64,000 bases of DNA from Cytobacillus oceanisediminis (GTDB taxonomy: Bacteria > Bacillota > Bacilli > Bacillales > Cytobacillaceae), in NCBI RefSeq assembly GCF_007830235.1, contig NZ_VLKI01000001.1, positions 555,481-619,480 of the forward strand, in the 5' to 3' direction. Made by a program: the position numbers and the translations under genes. Shown here piece after piece: positions 1 through 7,743 of the stretch. Position 1 is the stretch's first letter. Every line of letters begins with the position of its first letter. The notes beneath the pieces were generated by a model. The model had not been told where the DNA came from and did no database searches. It saw only the letters and a program-made list of their open reading frames with translations.

Positions 1-446
1 GCTTCTGCTTCCGCATCTGCTTCCGCATCTGCTTCCGCGTCTGCTTCTGCATCTGCTTCCGCATCTGCTTCCGCATCTGCTTCCGCGTCTGCTTCTGCCT
101 CTGCTTCTGCTTCCGCGTCTGCCTCCGCGTCTGCTTCCGCGTCTGCCTCTGCGTCTGCTTCCGCGTCTGCCTCTGCTTCTGCTTCCGCGTCTGCTTCCGC
201 GTCTGCTTCCGCGTCTGCATTTGCTTCTGCCATGGCTTCCGCTGTTGCCGTGGCTTCCACTTCTGTATCTGCTTCCACTTCCGCTTCTATCATGGTATAG
301 CCTAACTCATATAATCTCTCAAGATATTCTTTCTTTATGCTTTGATAATCCACTTTTGAAATGTCACTATTATTCTCAAGTGACTGTAATTTTTCAAGCA
401 ATTTTTGAATTTTTTTCAATTTACTTTTTTTCTTTTGCCAACCCAT
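1..446 (-). CDS. Unknown protein with long Ala-Glu/Ala-Asp repeat tail (partial)
   Basis: The gene runs off the left edge, so its C-terminus is missing. It starts at ATG 446 behind a strong AAAGGAGG site (about 450-458). Residues 1-50 form a basic, probably coiled-coil or helical head (LLEKLQSLEN, then KKEYLERLYELGY), loosely reminiscent of SHOCT-type short helical domains. From about residue 52 the protein becomes an almost pure repeat of Ala alternating with Glu or Asp (AEAD units), coded by tandem 12/18-bp repeats. I do not recognise the family. The acidic helical tail could be structural or ion-binding, but nothing in the sequence proves it. The next gene shares the same architecture. Confidence 0.7.
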   Translation of the reverse strand, partial: MGWQKKKSKLKKIQKLLEKLQSLENNSDISKVDYQSIKKEYLERLYELGYTMIEAEVEADTEVEATATAEAMAEANADAEADAEADAEAEAEADAEADAEADAEADAEADAEAEAEAEADAEADAEADAEADAEADAEADAEADAEAE

Positions 447-573
447 TACTTCCTCCTTTCTGATTATATAAATTGCTCCTGGCCTGTCTATTTCTAGGAT
501 AAATAATCTAATATAATTGGAATAAAGGAACTTAATTAATAATCAGGCTTTTTTTTATTGGTTTCCATTATCC

Positions 574-807
574 TTAAGTTGTTGGCTTCTGCTCTTCTTC
601 TGATGACTCTTCTTCTGATGACTCTTCTTCTGGTGATTCTTCTTCGGTTTCTGTTTCTGCATCTGTTATTTCACTTTGTAACTTTTCCACTTTGGATTGG
701 AGCTTTTCCCTGGCTTTTTCATTTTCTTCTGTGTTCTCTAGCTGTTTTAAATCATCAAGTAAGCTTTCCATTTTAGCTTTTTTTCTGCTTAACTTTCTCT
801 CGCGCAA
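574..807 (-). CDS. Small coiled-coil protein with acidic Ser-Glu repeat tail
   Basis: This is a 77-residue protein with a TTG start at 807, supported by GGAGG 8 nt upstream. It has a basic N-terminus (RERKLSRKKAK), a heptad-like helix (LLDDLKQLEN...LQSKVEKLQSEI) and a C-terminal tail of repeated EESSEEE units. The function is unknown. The order basic head, LL-x2-L-x2-LEN helix, acidic repeat tail matches the gene on its left, so the two may be diverged paralogues or partners. They lie in tandem on the minus strand, 127 bp apart. Confidence 0.65.
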   Translation of the reverse strand: MRERKLSRKKAKMESLLDDLKQLENTEENEKAREKLQSKVEKLQSEITDAETETEEESPEEESSEEESSEEEQKPTT

Positions 808-1120
808 TATATTTCCCTCCTTTTTTTAAGTTACTTTATTATAGTTAGATTGACTCTTTTTGTTGTGGGACATTTCCTCAGTTATTAGCGGAATTTTTAT
901 AGTACTTGTACAAGAATTTCGATTTAGAGTACAAATGTCTACAGGAAACATATTATTTAATTTCTAAAAACAGAAAAATAGATTTTCATGGCGAATGCAC
1001 ATAAAAACAGTCCAAAGATCTAACCCGGCATTTATAAAAATTGTTGTTCAAACTTTTCAATATCATGTCATATCTTTTGGTTTTACGGATTGATAACTTA
1101 ATTACATTTCCTCCTTACAT

Positions 1121-1157
1121 AAAAAAAATCGCCTCAACTCTTTATAGGAGTTGAGGC
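1121..1157 (-). terminator. Rho-independent terminator
   Basis: A perfect 10-bp stem (GCCTCAACTC / GAGTTGAGGC, 1131-1157) with a 7-nt loop is followed on the minus strand by a run of eight T. No intact gene lies directly upstream, so it probably served the decayed genes to its right. Confidence 0.8.
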
Positions 1158-1177
1158 TTGCACGAATAGCTATTCAT

Positions 1178-1252
1178 TTAAACAAGATAGTTGTCATCAA
1201 GTGGTGGATCCATACTTTCATCTAAATTTGTTTGTTTAGGGCGCTGGTCATT
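1178..1252 (-). pseudogene. 3' end remnant of an unknown gene
   Basis: A 24-codon open stretch ends in SMDPPLDDNYLV and stops at 1178, just before the terminator at 1121-1157. It has no start codon; an in-frame stop precedes it. I read it as the tail of a lost gene. The family is not recognised. Confidence 0.25.
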
Positions 1253-1449
1253 TTATTTGTGGTGTTTGACCAAACTATAGTATCTAGGCAGCAGCAAATT
1301 GCCTATTTTCTAAAATGAAATACTCTAGGTATTGGAACTATTTTCCATTTTAGTCCTGCTTTTTTAAAGAAACACACGATCAAAAGTAATCCAGAAAGCT
1401 ATACTCCAAATAGCCTGCGGTTCCTCATTCAGGGACCCCTATATTTATT
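1253..1449. other. Intergenic, nothing recognised
   Basis: AT-rich sequence between two gene remnants. No open frame with a ribosome site, hairpin or repeat was seen. Confidence 0.4.
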
Positions 1450-1733
1450 TTAGATATTATCTGCTATTCCCGTTTTAGTCATTTCGTATGGTTTAGAATC
1501 AATTCAAGCTCCTTAGATATGTGGTTATCTCAAGCATTGCGCGGGAAGCTATTGTTATAGGTAAATGTAAGAGAACTTTGTCTGCAATATGATGTATTGA
1601 CAGAATGCGGGTTAACTGCTGTAATGAAGTCCACACTTTTTTTCAGCATATTCCTTCATACGCTCTTCGTTTGCCTCCATGCCGGACAGGCAATAGTCTG
1701 TAAAACTTCTGAAGGCATTGTTCAAATGTTAGT
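1450..1733 (-). pseudogene. Decayed aspartate ammonia-lyase (C-terminal remnant)
   Basis: Read across frames, the minus strand gives NAFRSFTDYCLSGMEANEER followed by MKEYAEKS and ITAVNPH, then TTYLRSL, and near the end YEMTKTGIADNI. This order matches the C-terminal third of class II fumarase/aspartase enzymes, which carry MKEYVEKSxGxxTAxNPH and end in NPYEMTxPGIAG. At least three frame changes separate the blocks and the N-terminal two thirds, including the catalytic loop, are absent. The NPYEMT-like ending points to aspartase rather than fumarase. It cannot give an active enzyme. Confidence 0.7.
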
Positions 1734-1739
1734 ATATGT

Positions 1740-1893
1740 GCTGGTGAATTGGCCTTTATAAGGAGATTGCTGGACAAACTTTAGGATTATAGCTGGTGAA
1801 TTGGCCTGCACAAGGGACTTAAAGGACAATTTCAGGACCAGAACTGGGGAAGCCCATCAAAAGGGTTGTTAAGGACAAATCCCAGTAATTGAC
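1740..1893. repeat. Three degenerate direct repeats of about 51 bp
   Basis: GCTGGTGAATTGGCCT occurs at 1740-1755 and 1792-1807, and a weaker version (ctggggaagccca) begins near 1843. Each unit also carries AAGG(G) and AGGACAA/TGGACAA at matching offsets. The array lies between the aspartase remnant and the yitT-like gene. Confidence 0.65.
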
Positions 1894-1928
1894 CTCACCA
1901 AATGTCCTTCATAATATCAAGATACTGC

Positions 1929-2549
1929 CTATTCCTTCATTATAATAGAATCAATCGTTTTATAAGCTACAAAAAACGTTGCCAATGAATAGGCAGCTTC
2001 CCTAACCCCAAATAGGAAAATGGAGCTTGTAAAAATAATAAAATTAAACAACATAATGCATTGTCCAATCGTTAATGGAGATCTTTCACTAAATAAGATC
2101 GCTAAAACCTCTGTCCCATCTAAACAAGCGCCAAACCGGATGATCAGACCGACCCCAATTCCTAAAATAAGTCCTCCAAAGAGAATGACCAGAATGGGGT
2201 TATTCGTCATTTCTTCGAAAGGTGCCAATATGTAAGTGCCTCCTGCCAATACGGAACTGGCATAAAGACTTAATATCAGGAACCTGGAACCAAAGCAGAA
2301 GTAACCTACTATTAAAAACGGTATATTTAATAATAACAGCAGCGCGCCAACATCCACATGGACAATATGGGAGAGCATAATGCTTAAGCCAACAATGCCG
2401 CCGTCAATGACATAATTTTTCACCAGGAACAATTGCAATGCGACTGCTACAAGATTGGCTCCGCAAAATATAAAAAAGCCATTTTTAAATAATGAAGCCT
2501 TCCGAAAATAGCCTTGATTCACATAGTAATGTGCCCTTCTTCTATACAC
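1929..2549 (-). CDS. YitT-family membrane protein, short form
   Basis: This is a 206-residue integral membrane protein with a GTG start at 2549 and AAGGAG 7 nt upstream. About five hydrophobic helices cover residues 20-195, and motifs such as YVIDGGIVGLSIML, GACLDGTEVLAIL and SLATFFVAYKTID are typical of the YitT (DUF161) family, a Firmicutes family of unassigned transport role. Full-length members (about 280 residues) carry a cytoplasmic DUF2179 domain after the last helix. Here the frame stops right after KTIDSIIMKE, so that domain is missing. It may be a naturally short member or a 3' truncation, since degenerate repeats begin immediately downstream. Confidence 0.8.
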   Translation of the reverse strand: MYRRRAHYYVNQGYFRKASLFKNGFFIFCGANLVAVALQLFLVKNYVIDGGIVGLSIMLSHIVHVDVGALLLLLNIPFLIVGYFCFGSRFLILSLYASSVLAGGTYILAPFEEMTNNPILVILFGGLILGIGVGLIIRFGACLDGTEVLAILFSERSPLTIGQCIMLFNFIIFTSSIFLFGVREAAYSLATFFVAYKTIDSIIMKE

Positions 2550-2703
2550 ATGACATCTCCTTTTGTTTAGACATGCCTCTTATGTATTGAAATATATTCT
2601 GGGAAAATCATAAAATGCCCCTGTCGTAATATACTTTTTTTGACACTTAGCGTCACTCAAAGTAAGACTATTTGTTTTTTAAAAAATCTATTTTATAAAA
2701 ATA

Positions 2704-2943
2704 GGCTCTGTTAAATTTGCCTGTTGATTTCAGCACGAGGCACTCCCTTTCCGCGGGCGGTACGACGCTCCTCGTCGCTTTGCTCCTGCGGGGTCTCCCT
2801 TTGATCCGCACTCCCGCAGGACTTTGAATAAGCTTCCTTGTATAAACACCGCACGAAGGAAATGCGAATGCATTTTCGCGGGATTAGTGCCTTCCGCTCC
2901 AATCAACAGGGTGCTAAAAACAACAATAAGCTTTAACAGAGCC
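2704..2943. repeat. Interspersed TIR repeat, copy 1 (240 bp)
   Basis: Bounded by GGCTCTGTTAAA and its inverted copy TTTAACAGAGCC. The GC-rich core contains an internal inverted repeat, CTCCTGCGGG...CCCGCAGGA. Related copies lie at 31511, 34210, 55207 and, in opposite orientation, 63596. An open frame across it looks like a by-product of the GC-rich core. Confidence 0.85.
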
Positions 2944-3123
2944 TAAAAATAAAAAGATAGAAAATCAACACTTCACAGTGTAAAATAAACTCAGTTAGAG
3001 AATCTAACATAGACATCCATTCTGAAATATAGGAGGAAACGAAAAACTCACCAAATAAATTACCATTTCCAGCTGCTAAATATCTTAAATTTTCAGAAAA
3101 CTAAATATAAGAGGTCGATGAAG

Positions 3124-3777
3124 TTGACAATGGATGTTAGAGAATTACCTACAAAAGAACCTACCATTTTCCATCATATTGGTAATAAAATCATTACAGA
3201 AGATCGAGACATTAACATAATTGCTAGATTAGAAGAACCATTAGTCGTAATATTAGGCAATGTTTTAAGCGATGAAGAATGTGACGAGCTGATTCGGTTA
3301 TCAAAAGATCGAATGCAGCGTTCAAAAATAGGAAACATACGTGAAATAGATGATCTTAGAACAAGCAGCAGCACGTTTTTTCAAGAAGGCGAAAATGAAG
3401 TTGTGGAAAGAATTGAAAAAAGAATTTCTCACATCATGAACATACCTGTTGAACATGGTGAAGGCCTGCAAATTCTAAATTATAAAATTGGGCAAGAGTA
3501 TAAAGCTCATTTTGATTTCTTTTCATCAACCAGCAAAGCTGCAAGCAATCCCAGAATAAGCACCCTTGTCATGTACTTAAATGATGTAGAGCAAGGCGGA
3601 GAAACGTATTTTCCGAAACTTAATTTTCACGTATCTCCTCAAAAGGGTATGGCGGTGTACTTTGAATATTTCTATAATGATCAAATTTTAAACGACTTAA
3701 CCTTACATGGTGGAGCACCCGTTGTAATAGGAGATAAATGGGCTGCAACACAATGGATGAGAAGAAAAAGAGTTTAG
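3124..3777 (+). CDS. 2-oxoglutarate/Fe(II) dioxygenase, prolyl 4-hydroxylase type
   Basis: This is very similar in layout to the characterised Bacillus anthracis prolyl 4-hydroxylase: a double-stranded beta-helix enzyme using Fe(II), 2-oxoglutarate and O2, probably on proline in collagen-like or other peptides. In the longest reading (ATG at 3118) the iron ligands are H131 and D133 (KAHFDFF) and H197 (LTLHGG), and K207 (GDKW) should bind 2-oxoglutarate. EQGGETYFPKL and YLNDVE are family blocks. The ATG at 3118 lies only 2 nt from GAGGT. The TTG at 3124 has 8-nt spacing, so I prefer it (217 residues). The original terminator of this gene is split by the IS element on its right. Confidence 0.88.
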   Translation: MTMDVRELPTKEPTIFHHIGNKIITEDRDINIIARLEEPLVVILGNVLSDEECDELIRLSKDRMQRSKIGNIREIDDLRTSSSTFFQEGENEVVERIEKRISHIMNIPVEHGEGLQILNYKIGQEYKAHFDFFSSTSKAASNPRISTLVMYLNDVEQGGETYFPKLNFHVSPQKGMAVYFEYFYNDQILNDLTLHGGAPVVIGDKWAATQWMRRKRV

Positions 3778-3885
3778 TAATAAGTTTTGTTAAAAAGCCA
3801 TTTAAATATAGATTTAAGCACAAAAAAACACTTGGGTGAATGAACTGCACCCCGTCAAGTAGACAGTGGAAATAATAAAAACAAT

Positions 3886-4737
3886 CTAAACGGCTTTAGC
3901 CCTGTATTCCATAGGGCTAAGGCCGTTTAATCGTTGTTGGTATCGGTCATAGTTATAAAATTTTATGTACGCTTCTATCCCCTCAGAAAGCTCTTCAAAC
4001 GTCTCATATTTCTCCAGGTAATACTTTTCACTTTTCAACGTTCCCCAAAATGATTCCATTGGACCATTGTCAATACATCGACCAACTCGGGACATACTTT
4101 GACTCATCTTTGCTTTATCTATTCTTCGTTTAAATCCTCGGTGAGTGTACTGGAACCCCCGGTCGCTATGAATAAGGGGATGGTCTCCGTCCAGTTGGGC
4201 TATTGCCAAATCAAGGGTCTTAAACACGAGTTTGTTGTTCTTTGAATGTCCTAAAACATAGCTGACGATGGACCCGTCATAGAGATCCCTAATCGCACTC
4301 AAATAAGCCTTTTTGCCTTGGGCATATTTCAGTTCAGTAACGTCCGTAACCCACTTTTCGTTCGGACTTTCGGCTTCAAATTCACGGTCCAGCACATTTT
4401 CTGCGACATGTTGAGGGGTGGATTGTTTATGGCGTTTCTTCTTTTTCCGAATGACACTTTGAATACAGGAAATCCTCATCAGCCTATAGATTCTCTTATG
4501 ATTGAAGCATTTTCCCAATTTGCGGTTTAAGGTCATCGTGATTCGGCGGTAGCCATAGATTCCTTTAACCTCCTCATGGAGAATCTTTATTTCTTTTATA
4601 AGTTCCCCGTTCTGGCGTTCACGTACCGAAGGCGTTCGCTTCAGCCATTTATAATAGGAAGACCTGGCTATCCCCGCAATTTTACAAAGCATGATGAGAG
4701 GGAATCCCTCTTCCTGATGAAGTTCCTGAATTGCCAT
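3886..4737 (-). CDS. IS3-family transposase OrfB (DDE integrase domain)
   Basis: This is the catalytic part of the transposase, 283 residues from ATG 4737. The RNase H-fold core shows the DDE triad: Asp in WVTDVTELKY, Asp in HSDRGFQYT and Glu in GPMESFWGTLK, with exactly 35 residues between the last two (DD35E). An HTH_21-like N-terminal region (RNGELIKEIKILHEEVKGIYGYRRI) precedes it. Its frame is open upstream as far as the slippery A6G run at 4794-4800, so the working protein is probably an OrfAB fusion made by -1 frameshifting. It ends in the usual LNGLSPMEYR block. Confidence 0.93.
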   Translation of the reverse strand: MAIQELHQEEGFPLIMLCKIAGIARSSYYKWLKRTPSVRERQNGELIKEIKILHEEVKGIYGYRRITMTLNRKLGKCFNHKRIYRLMRISCIQSVIRKKKKRHKQSTPQHVAENVLDREFEAESPNEKWVTDVTELKYAQGKKAYLSAIRDLYDGSIVSYVLGHSKNNKLVFKTLDLAIAQLDGDHPLIHSDRGFQYTHRGFKRRIDKAKMSQSMSRVGRCIDNGPMESFWGTLKSEKYYLEKYETFEELSEGIEAYIKFYNYDRYQQRLNGLSPMEYRAKAV

Positions 4738-4763
4738 ATATTTATCTCCAAGGCGTATTTGGC

Positions 4764-5444
4764 TTATCTTCGCCTCCTTTCGATCTCCTCTAACTTTTTT
4801 AGAAATGCGTTCTCTGCACGTAAACGTTCATTTTCTCTCTCAAGCTTCTGCATTTCAAATTTCAGTTTCTGTTCAGGAGAGAGTTCAACTTCTTCTTTCC
4901 TCCTTCCCCGCTTATCCTGGAGGGCTTCTTCTCCTCCATCCTCATACTTTTTAACCCATTGGTATACCTGTTGGTAAGAGACCAAAAAGGTCTCAGCTGC
5001 CCCCTGATAATCTTTTCCGTTCCCAAGGCAATAGAGCACAATTTGTATCCGTTCATCCAGTGTGGTTTTTCTTGCTTTAGTCATAGTAATTGTCCTTCCT
5101 TTGGAAGTATCCTTTAATTCTCTATGACTATTATACTTTTTAATCCACTGACCAAGGGACGAAGTACTAGAAATTTCATACTTTCTCGCTACCTCCTGGA
5201 AGGAGTAGTCCCCGCTAAGATAGTCATTTACCGCAGCCATCTTAAGTTCCTTTGAATATCTCTTCCAGGTAGAGGACTCATTTAAGCCTTCCGCCCCGTA
5301 CTTTTCATACTTATAGACCCAATCATAAATTGACATATCACTTACTTTGTATATGAATTCCAACTCCGCAAGGGTATGGCTCCCATTTTCCAATGCCTTT
5401 ATGATCTTAATTTTATCTTCTATAGAATGAGCTCTTTTTGACAT
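4764..5444 (-). CDS. IS3-family OrfA, DNA-binding transposase subunit
   Basis: OrfA is 226 residues and binds the element's ends. Three helix-turn-helix modules can be seen, at about residues 1-50, 60-105 and 125-175 (IYDWVYKYE, LGQWIKKYN and VYQWVKKYE end the recognition helices). A leucine-zipper-like helix at about 190-225 (LKFEMQKLERENERLRAENA) is expected to mediate multimer formation and frameshift fusion. Three modules make it longer than classic IS150 OrfA (about 173 residues). The slippery A AAA AAG codons encode LKK near the C-terminus. Confidence 0.9.
   Translation of the reverse strand: MSKRAHSIEDKIKIIKALENGSHTLAELEFIYKVSDMSIYDWVYKYEKYGAEGLNESSTWKRYSKELKMAAVNDYLSGDYSFQEVARKYEISSTSSLGQWIKKYNSHRELKDTSKGRTITMTKARKTTLDERIQIVLYCLGNGKDYQGAAETFLVSYQQVYQWVKKYEDGGEEALQDKRGRRKEEVELSPEQKLKFEMQKLERENERLRAENAFLKKLEEIERRRR
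4794..4800 (-). other. Programmed -1 frameshift site (A AAA AAG)
   Basis: The last codons of orfA contain the heptamer A AAA AAG in the correct phase. Slipping back one base gives an open frame (GTT AGA GGA GAT...) that continues into orfB without a stop. This is the classic IS3-family signal for making the OrfAB transposase. Confidence 0.85.
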
Positions 5445-5544
5445 AATAAATACTCCCCTTACAGGAAAACAGGTTTTTATTTTTTAACCTGTCTACCTAA
5501 AGGGGAGCATATCAGAAGCGCACCCAAGTGTTTTTATATATTTT

Positions 5545-5676
5545 TTAAAACCACAATCTTTTATGATAATCATAATCAGAGGTATTGAAGTTCTCTTCCC
5601 CTTCTGTTTTGGGGGCACACTCTTCACAAGGTTCTTCTGTTTGGCCATGCTCACATTGTTCCATTAAAAGTTCCAT
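5545..5676 (-). CDS. Small Cys-containing protein (43 residues)
   Basis: It encodes 43 residues from ATG 5676, behind an AGGAAAGGGG site. The sequence is acidic with a cysteine cluster (CEHGQTEEPCEEC) that could bind a metal, followed by DYDYHKRLWF. I do not recognise a family. An alternative ATG six bases from the ribosome site is too close to be preferred. It sits between the IS right end and trpB on the same strand as trpB, about 140 bp downstream of it. Confidence 0.55.
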   Translation of the reverse strand: MELLMEQCEHGQTEEPCEECAPKTEGEENFNTSDYDYHKRLWF

Positions 5677-5773
5677 TGGTTTGCATCCCCTTTCCTATCT
5701 CTTACCTCTATTATAATGTAAGCGGTTACATTTGTCTTGTAACATTTATTGGAAGTAGACGATACTAGTAAAA

Positions 5774-5804
5774 TGAAGAGGATATCTGATTGTCAGATAC
5801 CCTC
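5774..5804 (-). terminator. Terminator after trpB
   Basis: The hairpin GAGGGTATCTGA/TCAGATATCCTC with a 3-nt loop lies 11 bp after the trpB stop on the minus strand. The T-rich tail is weak (TTCATTTTA). Confidence 0.7.
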
Positions 5805-5814
5805 CTTAAATAAA

Positions 5815-6984
5815 TCAGTTTTTATTCAGCATCTTAAAGACCTGCTCCACGTCCTTGTCGCCTCTCCCTGATAGATTGACGATGATTGCATCCTCTTTTG
5901 ATAATTCTTTTGCCAATTTCAGGGCATGGGCCACTGCATGGGAGCTTTCAAGCGCCGGAATAATTCCTTCTGTTTTTGATAACAGCTGAAAGGCTTTGAG
6001 CGCTTCCTGGCCTGTTGCCGTCACATATTCAGCCCGGCCGCTCACTTTTAAATGGCTGTGCTCCGGTCCGATCCCAGGGTAATCAAGCCCTGCTGCGATT
6101 GAATACGTTGGTTTTGGCTGCCCTTCTTCATCAAGCAAAGTTAAGCATTTAAATCCATGAATGACCGCCGGAACCCCTTCAGACAGGGTTGGAGCTTCTT
6201 TTGGCTCGACACCGATCAGACGCACTTCCTTTTCATCCAAGTAATGGGCAAAGGCACCAATTGCATTGCTTCCGCCGCCTGTGCAAGCAATGACTGCTGC
6301 AGGCAGCTTTCCTTCCTGCTCCAGAATTTGCCGTTTAGACTCTTCACTAATCACTGACTGGAAGTGTTTTACCATCGTTGGGAATGGATGAGGACCAACC
6401 GCAGAACCCAGCAAATAAAACGTATTTTTATAGTTTTGGACCAAGTCTCCTAATGCTTCATCAACTGCATCCTTTAGGCGGCCCTGCCCTTTTTCCACTG
6501 GAACGACTTTAGCTCCCAGCAATTCCATTCTGAATACATTGAGAGCCTGGCGCTCCGTATCCAATTTCCCCATATAAATGATACATTCCATCCCAAACAT
6601 GGCACATGCAGTTGCTGTAGCAACGCCATGCTGTCCCGCTCCGGTTTCCGCAATGATCCGTTTGGCTCCCATCCTCTTCGCCAGCAGAATCTGTCCGATC
6701 GCATTATTAATCTTATGGGCACCAGTATGATTTAAATCTTCACGCTTTAAATAAATCTTGGCCCCGCCAATTTGCTTCGTTAAATTCTCAGCAAAAGTCA
6801 ATGGATTTTCGCGGCCAATATATTGTTTTAGATAGTAGGAAAATTCCTTTTTAAATTCTGGATCATCCTTAAACTTTAAAAATTGAGCCTCTAAATGGTC
6901 CATGACTTCCTGTAAGTCTTCGGGAATAAAGCTTCCTCCAAACTCACCAAAATAACCTTTTGTTTCTTCGCTCACACTCGTCAT
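5815..6984 (-). CDS. trpB: Tryptophan synthase beta chain (orphan)
   Basis: TrpB condenses indole and L-serine to tryptophan with pyridoxal phosphate. The 389-residue length is normal for TrpB1. The PLP lysine is about residue 91 in TGAHKINNA, the phosphate loop is [12 protein letters not shown], and ETGAGQHG and GRGDKD are family blocks. No trpA, trpC or other trp gene is next to it, so this is a stand-alone copy. It either supplements a trp operon elsewhere or salvages indole. The start (ATG 6984) has GGAGATGAG upstream. A hairpin terminator follows, and no T-box leader was seen in front. Confidence 0.95.
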   Translation of the reverse strand: MTSVSEETKGYFGEFGGSFIPEDLQEVMDHLEAQFLKFKDDPEFKKEFSYYLKQYIGRENPLTFAENLTKQIGGAKIYLKREDLNHTGAHKINNAIGQILLAKRMGAKRIIAETGAGQHGVATATACAMFGMECIIYMGKLDTERQALNVFRMELLGAKVVPVEKGQGRLKDAVDEALGDLVQNYKNTFYLLGSAVGPHPFPTMVKHFQSVISEESKRQILEQEGKLPAAVIACTGGGSNAIGAFAHYLDEKEVRLIGVEPKEAPTLSEGVPAVIHGFKCLTLLDEEGQPKPTYSIAAGLDYPGIGPEHSHLKVSGRAEYVTATGQEALKAFQLLSKTEGIIPALESSHAVAHALKLAKELSKEDAIIVNLSGRGDKDVEQVFKMLNKN

Positions 6985-7098
6985 TCTCAGCTCATCTCCT
7001 TCTCAACTTTCGAACTATTATACTTTATTTATTGAAATATTCCAATAACTTAAGAGGTTTTTTAATAAAGTTCTATTGTAGTATTTGGCAAAAATAGG

Positions 7099-7640
7099 TT
7101 ACCAGCCATCGTAAGTTCTGGGCAGATTCGTCACTTCATGCGCAACCTGATCCCGGATTGGACGGCGCCTTCAACCCATGCGGGGGCAGTGGATATGTGT
7201 TCTCTAGCATAATGGACTCTTCCCTCAGGAGCATGGATAAAGAGAAACAACTCTGTTTTCTGATCGGGTTTAAACATGGAGAAAGCACCGCCAGAAAAAG
7301 GGTATTGAGACCAGCTATGGGGGGCGCCCCTGTTAAAAAATGTCCATAAACTCGCTGGCCATGGACGGCTGCCATGTTATCCAGTGCATTTCGAATCCGG
7401 TCTCCCCCCTTCAAGTTATCCCAGGACATGTATCATCTTCCCATGTATAACTCGCCAACATAATCCCGGATCCAGTGGAGCCGATGAGATGACTCGGATA
7501 GGCAGCCAATCGAATTGGTAAATCGGTCATCATTTTACCGCCCTGAATACCTTCTCGTTCCCCAAATTTTTGTTTAGGCCAATTTTTGTAGATGCTGCAT
7601 TATGAAGTTGGATGGCATCTAGACTTGTCCAAAAGATAAA
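7099..7640 (-). pseudogene. Decayed flavin monoamine oxidase (YobN-like)
   Basis: Across frames the minus strand reads DAIQLHNAASTKIGL, GGKMMTDLPIRLAAYPSH, GIMLASYTWEDD, GDRIRNALDNMAAVHGQ, WSQYPFSGGAFSMFKPDQK, PEGRVHYAREHISTAPAWVE and GAVQSGIR. These are successive C-terminal blocks of FAD-dependent amine or L-amino-acid oxidases, whose FAD-binding segment is usually FAGEHTSxxxAWVEGAxxSG. About three frame changes break it and the N-terminal FAD fold is absent. It stops at 7099 and is cut off beside the ger operon terminator. Confidence 0.75.
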
Positions 7641-7650
7641 TTCAAAAATA

Positions 7651-7681
7651 AAAGCCATTTTCCCTGAAGGAAAAAGGCTTT
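7651..7681 (-). terminator. Terminator of the ger operon
   Basis: The hairpin AAAGCC(ttTTCC)...(GGAAaa)GGCTTT is followed on the minus strand by TATTTTTG. It lies about 60 bp after the gerC-like stop. Confidence 0.7.
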
Positions 7682-7743
7682 GTGCTATTTGTTTACACAT
7701 CACTGAGTACAAGGAAATATATATCTCTTGGTATGTAAAACTT

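Larger units (their letters stand above)
3841..5514 (-). mobile_element. IS3-family (IS150-type) insertion sequence, complete
   Basis: The element is 1674 bp with imperfect 26-bp inverted ends: TGAACTGCACCCC... on the left and ...GGGGAGCATATCA on the right. Both inner ends carry GTAGACAG. It is flanked by a GAA duplication (3838-3840 and 5515-5517). It carries orfA and orfB overlapping through a -1 frameshift site. Both frames and the DDE triad are intact, so it may be active. The ends, 3-bp target duplication and ORF layout fit the IS150 branch of IS3. Confidence 0.92.
3824..5535 (+). terminator. Terminator hairpin split by IS insertion
   Basis: The left arm AAAAACACTTGGGTG (3824-3838) and right arm CACCCAAGTGTTTTT (5521-5535) are perfectly complementary over 15 bp. 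Removing the IS and one GAA duplicate restores stem, loop AAGCG, stem and T-run, placed as the terminator of the upstream dioxygenase gene. Confidence 0.85.

Noticed and set aside
9..220. CRISPR-like array at the left edge
   Set aside because: The repeats are short, contiguous and without spacers; they code A-(E/D) in one frame.
2711..2902. 63-codon ORF on the minus strand
   Set aside because: It lies wholly inside interspersed repeat copy 1; similar frames appear in other copies (34147-34434, 55204-55441, 63626-63844) through GC-rich repeat sequence.
7136..7429. 97-codon ORF as a new gene
   Set aside because: It is one frame of the decayed amine oxidase; neighbouring frames supply the other family blocks.
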